From Hyphococcus luteus (GTDB lineage: Bacteria > Pseudomonadota > Alphaproteobacteria > Caulobacterales > Parvularculaceae): 64,000 nucleotides of DNA. Below the pieces are notes generated by a model. It was not told where the DNA came from and did no database searches. It saw only the letters and a list, made by a program, of their open reading frames with translations. Below, one piece after another: positions 39,938 through 48,554 of this stretch (positions are counted from its first letter, which is position 1; the number at the start of each line of letters is the position of its first letter). The translations under genes and the position numbers were made by a program. The stretch covers positions 868,001-932,000 of the forward strand of contig NZ_PJCH01000005.1 of NCBI RefSeq assembly GCF_002943565.1, read 5' to 3'.

Positions 39938-40333
39938 TCAGTTTGCCTTATCGAAGTCTTTGAGAACGGTTTCGTCGCCCAGCGTTTTGGCGAGGTCGCG
40001 AAAGGCGGAATAAAGGATCGCGTCGCTGCGGCTCATCTCCTCGACCGGTCTGTCGAGGTCCGGCGCGTCCCAGCGCCAGAAGGCGAGCTTGTAGAGAAGG
40101 TCGCGCTTGCAGCGCGCGTGAATAACGGCGGCCGTGCGGATGACGACGGTCTGCGCCTCGATCAGGCCGGCGGCCTTCGCATCGCCTTCCTCGCCGGCGC
40201 AATCGGCGAGAACCGCGTCGATCTGGCGAAACAGGTTGAAGAGCTTTTCGAGATGGTCTTCCTGGGCGTCAGGCCGTTGAGCGGCTTTCGCCTCAATCTC
40301 TGAAACAGCCCGCTGCAAGCTTGCGACAGGCAT
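39938..40333 (-). CDS. Small helical cytoplasmic protein of unknown function
   Basis: 131 residues; the start has GGAAGGGAGA upstream. No signal peptide or membrane helix. The sequence is strongly helical with a heptad-like acidic N-terminal part (AVSEIEAKAAQ...HLEKLFNLFRQIDAVLADC), then KRDLLYKLAFWRW and a C-terminal SDAILYSAFRDLAKTLGD. I do not recognise the family. A good promoter lies ~100 bases upstream and a terminator downstream, so it is an independent unit, next to two LuxR genes. Confidence 0.8.
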   Translation of the reverse strand: MPVASLQRAVSEIEAKAAQRPDAQEDHLEKLFNLFRQIDAVLADCAGEEGDAKAAGLIEAQTVVIRTAAVIHARCKRDLLYKLAFWRWDAPDLDRPVEEMSRSDAILYSAFRDLAKTLGDETVLKDFDKAN

Positions 40334-40439
40334 CGCGTGTTCTCCCTTCCACGATTTTCCAAGCTGAGCGCGTGGTCATAGGCTGGGGCCCCGGTCCTGT
40401 CTGTCACGTGGATGACCGACATTTTTAGGACGCATGACC

Positions 40440-40467
40440 TATATAGTAACGGAAAATGATAGTGCAA
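40440..40467 (-). promoter_or_regulatory. Predicted promoter of the 39938-40333 gene
   Basis: On the minus strand TTGCAC (40467-40462), 16 bases, TATATA (40445-40440). The surrounding ~100 bases are AT-rich relative to the window. It implies a leader of about 100 bases before the ATG. Confidence 0.5.
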
Positions 40468-40543
40468 TGCAGCATAAATGCGCAAAATGACGCATCTCGC
40501 CCGTCATTATCTCAGCCTATTGGCGAATAATTAGCGGAAATGG

Positions 40544-41272
40544 TCAGGCGACCATGGAAAAGCCGGCGCGGGCCGCGGCGATTGCGGCTTCCGTTCGGTT
40601 GTGCGCGCCGAGTTTTTCGTAGCAGCGATGGACCAGCGTGTTCACCGTGCTCAGCGAAATTCCGAGCTCCCGGGCGATTTCCTTGTTGCCGGCGCCCGCG
40701 GCGAGATAGCCAAGGACGTCCTGCTCTTTCGGCGACAGCGCGCGGCCAGGCTCGTCGTCGAGGAGCGCGCCCGCCTGGCGCATGAACATTTCGAGGAGCG
40801 CGCGCAGCCGCCGCCCTTCGAACTCCGAGACGTCACCCAGAAGCCGGTCATAGGCGAGAGCGATGTAAACCAGCCGTCCCGGCCGGTCGCAGACATGCAT
40901 GCCCAGCATGTCCTCGATCCCATATTGCCTGAAAAGAGCGTGCAGCCCCTGTCTCGCCGGGGATATCTCGAAGCCGTCGACGATGTCCGAGAGGCGCACG
41001 GGCGCGTAGGAGCCGAACGCCGCCCGGGCCAGATTGTCGTCCATGACATAGCGGCTTTTGCGGTAATAGTCGGTGATTTCGGCCGGGAAGCTCACATAGA
41101 GCGGCGTCCACTCGTCCGCGGCGGACTGAAGGCCGCGGTCGAAACGGTAAACCATGGCGTATTTCGCGCCGCAGTCCGCAAGCAATTCGCCGAGAAGGGC
41201 GATAACGCTATCACGATCAGCGCATTCGGCGGCCGCCGCGGCGAGGGCGGACATAGACAGAGTGCCAAGCAT
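40544..41272 (-). CDS. LuxR-family transcriptional regulator 1 (autoinducer-domain type, no luxI partner)
   Basis: 242 residues. The N-terminal half has the autoinducer-binding-domain pattern (KYAMVYRFDRG, DYYRKSRYVMDDN, GMHVCDRPGRLVYIAL). Several tryptophans that contact acyl-homoserine lactone in LuxR/TraR appear replaced. The C-terminal GerE/LuxR helix-turn-helix is ALSPKEQDVLGYLAAGAGNKEIARELGIS then STVNTLVHRCYEKLGAHNR. No luxI-type synthase is in the window, so it would be a LuxR solo. It lies 110 bases downstream of a close homologue on the same strand, with a 20-base palindrome between them. Confidence 0.92.
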   Translation of the reverse strand: MLGTLSMSALAAAAAECADRDSVIALLGELLADCGAKYAMVYRFDRGLQSAADEWTPLYVSFPAEITDYYRKSRYVMDDNLARAAFGSYAPVRLSDIVDGFEISPARQGLHALFRQYGIEDMLGMHVCDRPGRLVYIALAYDRLLGDVSEFEGRRLRALLEMFMRQAGALLDDEPGRALSPKEQDVLGYLAAGAGNKEIARELGISLSTVNTLVHRCYEKLGAHNRTEAAIAAARAGFSMVA

Positions 41273-41345
41273 GGTTGGATCCTGGTCGAAAAACTATGAT
41301 TTTCGAGAATGTCTCGGGCCAATAGATGAATATTTTTTCTATGTC

Positions 41346-41365
41346 TGTCCCGCGATCGCGGGACA
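41346..41365. promoter_or_regulatory. Perfect 20-base palindrome between the two luxR genes
   Basis: TGTCCCGCGATCGCGGGACA, 20 bases and fully symmetric. It lies 74 bases upstream of the regulator-1 start and 18 bases past the end of regulator 2. On the minus strand it is followed by A-runs, not T-runs, so it is not a terminator. Length and symmetry equal those of a lux box, though the sequence is not a typical one. I infer an operator for one of the two regulators. Confidence 0.5.
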
Positions 41366-41382
41366 ACCCCCATTTTCTTAAA

Positions 41383-42102
41383 TTATGGCAGGATAAGGCC
41401 CATGGCGACGGCGGCGAGCGCCGCCTCGACCCGGGAGGAAACCCCGAGTTTCTCGAAACAGCGCCGCACGAGGGTGTCGATGGTGTTGGGGGAGACCCCC
41501 AGCGCCTTGCCCATCAAGGCGTTGGATTTGCCTTGGGCGATGAGCTCCAGGACCTGGGTTTCGCGTTTTGAGAGCTTCGGCGTTTGCGCACGCTCCGTCA
41601 GTTCGTTGTACCGCAGATGCATCTGCTGGCAGATCGCCTGTAGCTCGAGCATCTCCGCCTTGGAAAAATCCGGATCCGTCGCGGTCGAGCCGAGGCCGAA
41701 ATAGGCGATGTCGCCGGGGCGGGCGAAAACCGGAATCGCGACGCCGTCGCGAACGCCGAATCGTCGTCCGGCCGCGAAGAACTCTCTTTCTTTCTCCGAA
41801 AGCTCGGGACTCGCCTCGACCTCGCTCCAGAAAAACGGAACGCCGCGCTTGCGCGCTTCCTCCATCAAGGGATCGAAGTCGAAGCTGTTCGTAGAAAGAT
41901 AATGGCTGATATAGCCTTCCGGAAATCGCGAAATGCGAAAGCCTTTTTCGCGCGAGACCCGTTTGAAGCCTTCCGCGAGATAATGATAGGCGACCAGGTC
42001 GAAACCGAAGGGGGCGACGAAATCGACAAAATACCGCGTCAGCGCGCCCGTATCGTTAATAGCGAGCGTGTCGCGAATGAAGGCGTCTATATGGTCGCGC
42101 AA
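41383..42102 (-). CDS. LuxR-family transcriptional regulator 2 (autoinducer-domain type)
   Basis: 239 residues from TTG 42102, chosen because AGGGGG lies about eight bases upstream and the length then matches regulator 1. The frame remains open to ATG 42306 or 42324, which would add a basic, unstructured 74-residue leader overlapping the mutL start. Autoinducer-domain pattern: FGFDLVAYHYLAEG, FDFDPLMEEARKRGVPFFWSEVE and GVAIPVFARPGDIAYFGLG. The WSEVE region keeps a tryptophan that regulator 1 lacks. HTH: KLSKRETQVLELIAQGKSNALMGKALGVS. Divergent from mutL. Confidence 0.88.
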   Translation of the reverse strand: MRDHIDAFIRDTLAINDTGALTRYFVDFVAPFGFDLVAYHYLAEGFKRVSREKGFRISRFPEGYISHYLSTNSFDFDPLMEEARKRGVPFFWSEVEASPELSEKEREFFAAGRRFGVRDGVAIPVFARPGDIAYFGLGSTATDPDFSKAEMLELQAICQQMHLRYNELTERAQTPKLSKRETQVLELIAQGKSNALMGKALGVSPNTIDTLVRRCFEKLGVSSRVEAALAAVAMGLILP

Positions 42103-42322
42103 GGCCTGATCCCCCTGAATATGTTCAGTTTGGCTCTGCAGCGCCCCCCTTTCGATTACTCCCGTCTCTACTGATTTTGGCCGCTCCTGATCATGCGGCG
42201 GCGGGCCAGCTAATTTACCGGGGGAAAAGCCGCCTGCGCAACGAAAATCGGTGTCACGATCCTGTGCAAAACCGGTTTTTCGGCGCGGTTTGCGGCGGCT
42301 TTGCATCTTGCCATAATCGGGC

Positions 42323-44215
42323 ATGGCGAATCGCGCGCATCAGGCCTCGGCCGAAACCACTCACATTCAACGCCTGCCCCCCGGGGCGGTGAACCGCATT
42401 GCGGCGGGCGAGGTGATCGAACGCCCGGCGGCGGTCGTCAAAGAAATCGTTGAAAACGCAATCGACGCCGGCGCGACGCGCATCGACATCGAGATCGAGC
42501 ATGGCGGCAAGTCGCGCATCTGCGTCACCGACGACGGCTGCGGCATGGGGCCGGAAGACCTGGCGCTTGCGGTGGAGCGTCATGCGACCTCGAAACTCGC
42601 GCCTGGCGCCGACGGCGATTACGACCTCATGAACATTGCGACCATGGGGTTTCGCGGCGAGGCGCTGCCGTCGATCGGCGCCGTTGCGCGGCTGTCGATT
42701 ACGTCGCGCCCAAAAACAGAGAAGGGCGGCGCCGACGCCTGGACGCTGTCGGTTGAAGGCGGCGCCTTGTCCGGACCGGCGCCGGCCGCCTTCGGCGGCC
42801 ATGGAACCCGCATCGAAGTGCGCGATCTTTTTTACGCGACGCCGGCGCGCTTGAAATTCCTGAAATCCGATCAGGCGGAGACGACGGCGATCGGCGAGAC
42901 CGTGCGCCGGCTCGCCATGGCGCGCCACGACGTTGCGTTCACGCTTGTCTCGGGCGGGCGCAAAATGCTGAATCTCGCCGCCGAAGCGCCGGGCGAAGAC
43001 GGGCGCCTGAAAAGGCTGGCGGCGATCATGGGCCGCGAATTCGGCGACAATGCGCTCGCCATCAACGCCGAGCGCGACGAGGCCAGGGTGTCGGGCTTCG
43101 CTGGCCTCCCGACCTACAATCGCGGCCTGCCCGACAAGCAGTTTTTGTTCGTGAACGGACGGCCGGTGCGCGACAAGCTGATCGTCGGGGCGGTGCGCGG
43201 CGCCTATGCCGACTTTCTCGCCCGCGACCGTCATCCGGCGGTGGCGCTATTTCTCGACCTTCCCGCCGAAATGGTCGACGTCAATGTGCATCCCGCCAAG
43301 ACCGAAGTCAGGTTTCGCGACGCCGGCGGCGTGCGCGGGCTTTTGGTGGGCGCGCTGCGCCATGCGCTCGCCGAGGCGGGCCATCGCGCTTCGACCACGG
43401 TGAGTTCCTACGCGCTCGGCAAGATGACGCCGCAATCTTCCGGGCCGGTGACGCCCATGCGGTCGGGCTACCGTCCGCAGGCTCCGGCGAACCCTTACCG
43501 GCCTGACCCGTCTGCGCTCGCTGACGCCGCGGAAGGTCTCTATGACCGCGTGCGCGATTTTGACGGCGGTTTTGACGATGTAGGCGCGCCGAGCGCGCGC
43601 ATGGAAACCGGAAGGTCCGAAGCGCCGCAGCAAAGCCATCCTTTAGGCGCGGCGCGCGCGCAGCTTCACGAAACCTATGTGGTCGCGCAGACGGAGGATG
43701 GGCTCGTCATTGTCGATCAGCACGCCGCCCATGAGCGCCTCGTTTATGAAAAGATGAAAGCCGCATTGGACGGCGGCAAGGTTGCGAGCCAGGGGCTGCT
43801 GCTGCCGGAAGTCGTCGATCTGACTACGGACGAAGTAGACCGGCTGGCGCCGCGTCTGGAAGAGTTCGCATCGCTCGGCCTCGTCATGGAGCGCTTCGGC
43901 GAGGATGCGGTGATGGTGCGCGAAACTCCCGCCATGCTCGGCGAGGTTGACATCAAGGGGCTCGTCCAGTCGCTCGCCGACGATCTTTCTTCGCTCGGCG
44001 AAAGCCTCGCTCTGAAAGAACGCCTTGAAGAAGTCTGCTCCTCCATGGCCTGTCATGGTTCGATCCGCTCCGGGCGGCGCATGACAGGCGAGGAGATGAA
44101 CGCGCTCCTGCGCCAGATGGAGGCGACGCCCCATTCCGGCCAGTGCAATCACGGCCGGCCCACCTATGTGGAACTGAAGCTCGCGGATATCGAGCGCTTA
44201 TTCGGGCGGCGCTAG
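42323..44215 (+). CDS. mutL: DNA mismatch repair endonuclease MutL
   Basis: 630 residues. The N-terminal GHKL ATPase has [31 protein letters not shown] and [12 protein letters not shown] linker (~residues 340-440) leads to the C-terminal dimer domain. That domain has [12 protein letters not shown], which fits the DQHA(X)2E(X)4E metal motif of the endonuclease-type MutL, and GQCNHGRPT. The protein therefore nicks DNA itself, as expected where MutH is absent. It ends four bases inside the convergent HCCA-isomerase-like gene. Confidence 0.97.
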   Translation: MANRAHQASAETTHIQRLPPGAVNRIAAGEVIERPAAVVKEIVENAIDAGATRIDIEIEHGGKSRICVTDDGCGMGPEDLALAVERHATSKLAPGADGDYDLMNIATMGFRGEALPSIGAVARLSITSRPKTEKGGADAWTLSVEGGALSGPAPAAFGGHGTRIEVRDLFYATPARLKFLKSDQAETTAIGETVRRLAMARHDVAFTLVSGGRKMLNLAAEAPGEDGRLKRLAAIMGREFGDNALAINAERDEARVSGFAGLPTYNRGLPDKQFLFVNGRPVRDKLIVGAVRGAYADFLARDRHPAVALFLDLPAEMVDVNVHPAKTEVRFRDAGGVRGLLVGALRHALAEAGHRASTTVSSYALGKMTPQSSGPVTPMRSGYRPQAPANPYRPDPSALADAAEGLYDRVRDFDGGFDDVGAPSARMETGRSEAPQQSHPLGAARAQLHETYVVAQTEDGLVIVDQHAAHERLVYEKMKAALDGGKVASQGLLLPEVVDLTTDEVDRLAPRLEEFASLGLVMERFGEDAVMVRETPAMLGEVDIKGLVQSLADDLSSLGESLALKERLEEVCSSMACHGSIRSGRRMTGEEMNALLRQMEATPHSGQCNHGRPTYVELKLADIERLFGRR

Positions 44216-44829
44216 CAGGCCTGTTCGTCAAGCGCCCATTCCAGCGCATCGTCGATCCGGTCTTCGCCCCAGAACAATTCCTCCCCGACGGTGAAGCTCG
44301 GCGCGCCGAAAATCCCGAGTTCCTTCGCGGCTTCCACTTGCGCGCGCAGGCGGGCCTTGTTGTCCGGCGTTGTCGCCTTGTCCGCGAGATCGGCCGGCAG
44401 GCCGGCGCCGCGGGCGATGGCGCTTAAGACCGCCGGGTCCGAGATATCCCGCCCCTCTTCGAATTCGGCGAAGAAGACGCGCCGGCAGAACTCTTTGCCG
44501 TAGGGGCCGTCAAGCGCGATCAGCGCCATGCGTGCGGCGAGCACCGTGTGCTGCGGAAACTCGCGGGGGTCGTTTGCATCGGGCCGCCGGAACGGGCGGC
44601 CCAGCTTCGCGGCGCGGCGTTCGACATCGCGCCACATATAACGGCCCTTGAGGGGATAGACGACGAAAGGCGAGGTGTCCCAGCCATGCAAAGCGAAGAT
44701 CGGCCCCAACAGGATCGGGCGCCAGCGCGTCTCGATCCCGCGCGCAGCAGCGGCCTCTTCCAGATGCGCGGCGGCGAGATACGCGTAAGTCGAGGCGAAA
44801 TCGAACCAGAAATCGACGGGTTTGGGCAT
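44212..44829 (-). CDS. 2-hydroxychromene-2-carboxylate isomerase-like DsbA-family protein
   Basis: 205 residues, thioredoxin fold of the kappa-GST/HCCA isomerase group. The N-terminal active site has [14 protein letters not shown], with the catalytic serine in place of the DsbA Cxx[24 protein letters not shown] is the conserved cis-Pro and C-terminal region. In naphthalene degraders the enzyme isomerises 2-hydroxychromene-2-carboxylate using glutathione; here there are no aromatic-degradation genes, so a general glutathione-dependent role is more likely. Convergent overlap with mutL. Confidence 0.9.
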   Translation of the reverse strand: MPKPVDFWFDFASTYAYLAAAHLEEAAAARGIETRWRPILLGPIFALHGWDTSPFVVYPLKGRYMWRDVERRAAKLGRPFRRPDANDPREFPQHTVLAARMALIALDGPYGKEFCRRVFFAEFEEGRDISDPAVLSAIARGAGLPADLADKATTPDNKARLRAQVEAAKELGIFGAPSFTVGEELFWGEDRIDDALEWALDEQAC

Positions 44830-44850
44830 TCAGGGGCTCGCGGGGTTTCA

Positions 44851-44878
44851 TTGCGCGGGGCGCGTCAGCGTCTATAGT
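44851..44878 (+). promoter_or_regulatory. Predicted promoter of the 44904 small ORF and nitroreductase
   Basis: TTGCGC (44851-44856), 16 bases, TATAGT (44873-44878). Lies 25 bases upstream of the ATG of the small ORF, which also has an ideal ribosome-binding site. Confidence 0.5.
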
Positions 44879-44903
44879 TTCGGCAATGTTCAAGGGAGGA
44901 GCA

Positions 44904-44990
44904 ATGATGAAGCACAGCCTTATTGCAACGGCGGTCTTCGCCGTTCTGATGCTTGGCGGACGCGGTTTTCGGCAAACGCGCGGATGTTAA
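44904..44990 (+). pseudogene. Remnant of a small exported protein, apparently frameshifted
   Basis: A 28-codon ORF (MMKHSLIATAVFAVLMLGG...) begins with a signal-peptide-like sequence and a perfect GGGAGGA site (44894-44900), then stops at 44988. Moving one base into the next frame after LMLG gives [20 protein letters not shown], ending with a TGA (45022-45024) that overlaps the nitroreductase ATG. The corrected product would be a ~40-residue secreted peptide, translationally coupled to the nitroreductase. I infer a single-base indel, or a sequencing error. The function of the intact peptide is unknown. Confidence 0.45.
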
Positions 44991-45023
44991 AGACGCTCAT
45001 GACCGATATTCAGACGAGGATTG

Positions 45024-45707
45024 ATGGCTGAAACAAAATTCACCGCCCTCTCCGCGCTCGGCGATCATATCGAACGCTCGGACGATGAAATGCGCGAACG
45101 CGCCGCGGCGTTTTTCGAAGACATGAAACGTCGCCATACGGTGCGCGCGTTTTCAGACCGCCCCGTGCCGCGCGCGGTGATGGAGGCCTGTATCGCAACG
45201 GCGGGGCGCGCGCCGTCCGGCGCCAATCACCAGCCCTGGTTCTTCGGTCTTGTGGGCGATCCTGCGTTAAAGCGCGACATTCGTCTCGCCGCGGAAGAAG
45301 AAGAGCGCGCCTTTTATGCGGGCCGCGCCGGGGAGGAATGGCTCGAAGCGCTCGAACCTATCGGCACCGACGCCGAGAAGCCGTTTTTGGAAACCGCGCC
45401 CTGGCTCATCGCCGTCTTCGCCCAGCGCCGCGGCGGCGTCGAAGCCGGCATGGACAAGAAAAACTATTATATCCATGAGAGCGTCGGCATCGCCTGCGGT
45501 TTTCTCATCGCCGCGCTTCATCATGCGGGGCTGGCGGTCTTAACCCACACGCCAAACCCCATGAGTTTCCTGAATGAAAAGCTCGGTCGTCCGGCTACGG
45601 AGAAACCTTATCTTCTGATCGTCGCGGGCCATCCGGCGCCCGATGCGCAAGTGCCCGATCATGCGCTGATCAAGAAGCCTTTGTCGGACATCATGAAGGT
45701 CTACTGA
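45024..45707 (+). CDS. Nitroreductase family protein
   Basis: 227 residues from ATG 45024 with GAGG five bases upstream. Family motifs: the FMN site at [17 protein letters not shown] (residues ~36-52), [17 protein letters not shown], and a C-terminal [22 protein letters not shown]. These FMN enzymes reduce nitro compounds, enones or iodotyrosine-type substrates with NAD(P)H. The RRHTVRxFSDRPVP pattern resembles the iodotyrosine-deiodinase-like subgroup; substrate is not predictable. Preceded by the broken small ORF sharing its promoter. Confidence 0.9.
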   Translation: MAETKFTALSALGDHIERSDDEMRERAAAFFEDMKRRHTVRAFSDRPVPRAVMEACIATAGRAPSGANHQPWFFGLVGDPALKRDIRLAAEEEERAFYAGRAGEEWLEALEPIGTDAEKPFLETAPWLIAVFAQRRGGVEAGMDKKNYYIHESVGIACGFLIAALHHAGLAVLTHTPNPMSFLNEKLGRPATEKPYLLIVAGHPAPDAQVPDHALIKKPLSDIMKVY

Positions 45708-45866
45708 CGCGCGCCAAGCTTTCCCCAGCCGCTGTGCGCGGGCTTTTCCACTTTGCCCGGACCCGCAAATCAGACTAAGCATCCGAAATGCATGATTCGG
45801 CGCGGGGGGAAAACGCGCCGGGCGCGGCCCGGAACAAGCGGAGCGCCCGTCAGGAGGGAGGCTTCT

Positions 45867-46274
45867 ATGGGCATGATCAAGGAATTTCAGGAGTTCGCGG
45901 TCAAGGGCAATGTCGTCGACATGGCCGTCGGCATCATCATTGGCGGGGCTTTCGGCACCATCGTCAAATCGCTCGTCAACGACGTCGTCATGCCGCCCAT
46001 CGGGCTCCTCCTTGGCGGCATCGATTTTTCCAGCATCGTCATCACGCTGAAAGAAGCGACGGCGGATGCGGAAGCCGTGACCATGAATATCGGTCTTTTC
46101 ATCAACAATGTGATTTCCTTCCTGATTGTCGCCTGGGCCGTTTTTCTCTTGGTCAAAGGCATGAACAGCCTCAAGAAGAAAGCCGAAGAAGACCCCGCCG
46201 CCGCGCCGGTCGCGCCCCCGAAGGAGCAGGTGCTGCTCGAGGAAATTCGCGATTTGTTAAAGGCGCGCGCTTAA
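45867..46274 (+). CDS. mscL: Large-conductance mechanosensitive channel MscL
   Basis: 135 residues from ATG 45867 (AGGAGGGA upstream; the longer frame is not MscL-like). The sequence begins [22 protein letters not shown] then [24 protein letters not shown], the first helix with the channel gate. A second helix ([21 protein letters not shown]) and an acidic C-terminal helix follow. It opens under membrane tension to release solutes during osmotic downshock. Terminator immediately downstream. Confidence 0.97.
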   Translation: MGMIKEFQEFAVKGNVVDMAVGIIIGGAFGTIVKSLVNDVVMPPIGLLLGGIDFSSIVITLKEATADAEAVTMNIGLFINNVISFLIVAWAVFLLVKGMNSLKKKAEEDPAAAPVAPPKEQVLLEEIRDLLKARA

Positions 46275-46303
46275 AACGACACCGAACTACCCCACCCAGT
46301 GAG

Positions 46304-46344
46304 AAGAGGCCCGGCCCCGAGCAATCGGCGGCCGGGTCTTTTTT
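46304..46344 (+). terminator. Intrinsic terminator of mscL
   Basis: AGGCCCGGCC (46307-46316) pairs with GGCCGGGTCT with one mismatch, followed by TTTTTT. Lies 30 bases after the mscL stop. Confidence 0.8.
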
Positions 46345-46472
46345 GAGGCCCGCCTTCCCCGCGTCCAGTGCGCCCCGCCCATTGTCCCTGGGCCATTGTC
46401 GCCGGGGCTGGGGCCGTCTATATGCCTCGCTCGTTTGCCCGTTTCCTGTAGCCGCCATTCCCCTCAAGCCCC

Positions 46473-48272
46473 ATGACCCCGCTCAAAAACATCCGCAATT
46501 TCTCCATCGTCGCCCATATCGACCATGGCAAGTCGACGCTGGCCGACCGCCTGATCCAGGTGACCGGCGGGCTGACCGTGCGCGAGATGAAAGAGCAGGT
46601 GCTCGATTCCATGGAGCTGGAGCGTGAGCGCGGGATCACCATCAAGGCCCAGACCGTGCGGCTGAAATACGAGGCCAAGGACGGCGAGACCTATATCCTC
46701 AATCTCATCGACACGCCGGGCCATGTGGATTTCACCTATGAGGTCTCGCGCTCGCTCTACGCCTGCGAGGGCGCGCTCCTCGTGGTGGATGCAAGCCAGG
46801 GCGTCGAGGCCCAGACGCTCGCCAATGTCTATCAGGCGATCGACGTCGATCTCGAAATCGTGCCGGTCTTGAACAAGATCGACCTGCCCGCCGCCGATCC
46901 GGACCGGGTGAAGGCGCAGATCGAGGACGTGATTGGCATTGACGCCTCGGACGCGATCGAAATCTCCGCCAAGACCGGCATGGGCGTGCCGGACGTCCTC
47001 GAAGCGATCATTGCGCGCCTGCCCGCCCCGAAGGGCGACGAGACGGCGCCGTTGAAGGCGCTGCTCGTCGACAGCTGGTACGATCCTTATCTCGGCGTCG
47101 TCGTTCTCGTGCGCATCTATGACGGCGTCATGAAAAAGGGCATGCGCATCCGCATGATGGGCGCGAAGGCGACTTACACGCTGGAACAGGTGGGCGTGTC
47201 GACGCCGAAGAAAACCCCCGTCGACGAACTCGGCCCCGGCGAGATCGGCTATTTCACCGCCTCCATCAAGGAAGTCGCCGAAACGGCGGTGGGCGACACC
47301 ATCACCGAGGAAAAGCGGCCCTGCGAGAAGGCCCTGCCGGGCTTCAAACCTTCCGTGCCCGTTGTTTTCTGCGGCATCTTTCCAGTCGATGCGGCGGATT
47401 TCGAAGATCTGCGCGAGGCCATGGGCAGGTTGCGCTTGAACGATTCAAGCTTTGAATATGAGATGGAGACTTCCGCCGCGCTCGGTTTCGGCTTCCGCTG
47501 CGGTTTTCTGGGGCTCTTGCATCTCGAAATCATCCGCGAGCGCCTTGAGCGCGAATTCAATCTTGACCTCATCACCACGGCGCCGAGCGTCGTCTACGAT
47601 ATCTTCCTCACGGACGGCGAGAAGATCGAGCTTCACAACCCGGCGGACATGCCGGACCCGGTCCGGATCGACCATATCGAGGAGCCGTGGATCAAGGCGA
47701 CGATCATGGCGCCGGACGAATATCTCGGCGGCATCCTGAAGCTCTGCGAGGAGCGCCGGGGCGTCCAGAAAGACCTCACCTATGCGGGCAGCCGCGCCAT
47801 GGTGGTTTATGAGCTGCCTTTGAACGAGGTTGTGTTCGACTTCTATGATCGCCTGAAATCGATCTCGAAAGGTTATGCGAGCTTCGATTATCAGCTGATC
47901 GATCATCGCGCCGAAAGCCTCGTGAAGATGCAGATCCTCGTCAATGAAGAACCGGTGGACGCGCTTTCGATCATCGTTCACCGCGACAAGGCCGAAGCGC
48001 GCGGGCGCGCCATGTGCGAAAAGCTGAAAGATTTGATCCCCCGCCACCAGTTCAAAATTCCGGTGCAGGCGGCGATCGGCGGGCGCGTCATCGCGCGCGA
48101 AACCATCGCGGCCTTGAGGAAGGACGTCACCGCGAAATGCTATGGCGGCGACGCGACGCGCAAACGCAAACTTCTGGAAAAGCAAAAAGAGGGAAAGAAA
48201 AAGATGCGCCAGTTCGGCCGCGTCGAAATCCCTCAGGAAGCGTTTATTAAAGCGTTGAAAATCGACAGTTGA
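46473..48272 (+). CDS. lepA: Elongation factor 4 (LepA), back-translocating GTPase
   Basis: 599 residues. G1 [14 protein letters not shown], a [11 protein letters not shown] switch [17 protein letters not shown] and NKIDLP. The LepA-specific C-terminal domain includes [24 protein letters not shown]. It binds ribosomes and is thought to act in back-translocation or initiation/assembly under stress. Start at ATG 46473. Convergent with the small gene at 48291; no terminator stands out in the 18 bases between. Confidence 0.98.
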   Translation: MTPLKNIRNFSIVAHIDHGKSTLADRLIQVTGGLTVREMKEQVLDSMELERERGITIKAQTVRLKYEAKDGETYILNLIDTPGHVDFTYEVSRSLYACEGALLVVDASQGVEAQTLANVYQAIDVDLEIVPVLNKIDLPAADPDRVKAQIEDVIGIDASDAIEISAKTGMGVPDVLEAIIARLPAPKGDETAPLKALLVDSWYDPYLGVVVLVRIYDGVMKKGMRIRMMGAKATYTLEQVGVSTPKKTPVDELGPGEIGYFTASIKEVAETAVGDTITEEKRPCEKALPGFKPSVPVVFCGIFPVDAADFEDLREAMGRLRLNDSSFEYEMETSAALGFGFRCGFLGLLHLEIIRERLEREFNLDLITTAPSVVYDIFLTDGEKIELHNPADMPDPVRIDHIEEPWIKATIMAPDEYLGGILKLCEERRGVQKDLTYAGSRAMVVYELPLNEVVFDFYDRLKSISKGYASFDYQLIDHRAESLVKMQILVNEEPVDALSIIVHRDKAEARGRAMCEKLKDLIPRHQFKIPVQAAIGGRVIARETIAALRKDVTAKCYGGDATRKRKLLEKQKEGKKKMRQFGRVEIPQEAFIKALKIDS

Positions 48273-48290
48273 TCGGCATTTTCATGTGGA

Positions 48291-48539
48291 TCAGCCCTGA
48301 TAGGGACGGTTTCGCTTGCGCGCGTTTTGGCTCGCCTTGTATTCGTCAAGGCGGTCGACGACATCGCGCCACTCGCCTGCTTGCGCGCGAAGGCGAATAT
48401 AGTCCTGCACGTCGATTTTAGCGGCCTCCATGGCCGCTTCGAAAGAGCCAAGCTTTTCGGCCAGGGTCCGCAATTCTTTCAGGCTTGCAACGCCTTTTCC
48501 GTTCCTCGGAGGCTCTGAAAATTTACGCCGTCCAAACAT
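48291..48539 (-). CDS. Small hypothetical protein, second gene of a lower-GC islet
   Basis: 82 residues; ATG 48539 has GGAAGGACTC upstream. No signal peptide or membrane segment. The sequence is basic at both ends, with a helical centre (LKELRTLAEKLGSFEAAMEAAKIDVQDYIRLRAQAGEWRDVVDRLDEY). I do not recognise it. It starts 15 bases after the 384-residue membrane protein gene, so the two are co-transcribed and may act together. Confidence 0.75.
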   Translation of the reverse strand: MFGRRKFSEPPRNGKGVASLKELRTLAEKLGSFEAAMEAAKIDVQDYIRLRAQAGEWRDVVDRLDEYKASQNARKRNRPYQG

Positions 48540-48554
48540 GATGAGTCCTTCCTA

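Noticed and set aside
39804-40013. 69-codon plus-strand ORF
   Set aside because: It is made of the palindromic repeat and a terminator hairpin and runs into the antisense of the 39938 gene.
42103-42324. N-terminal extension of LuxR regulator 2 to ATG 42306 or 42324
   Set aside because: It would add a basic, disordered leader that overlaps the mutL start and is absent from the neighbouring homologue. The TTG at 42102 has a good ribosome-binding site.
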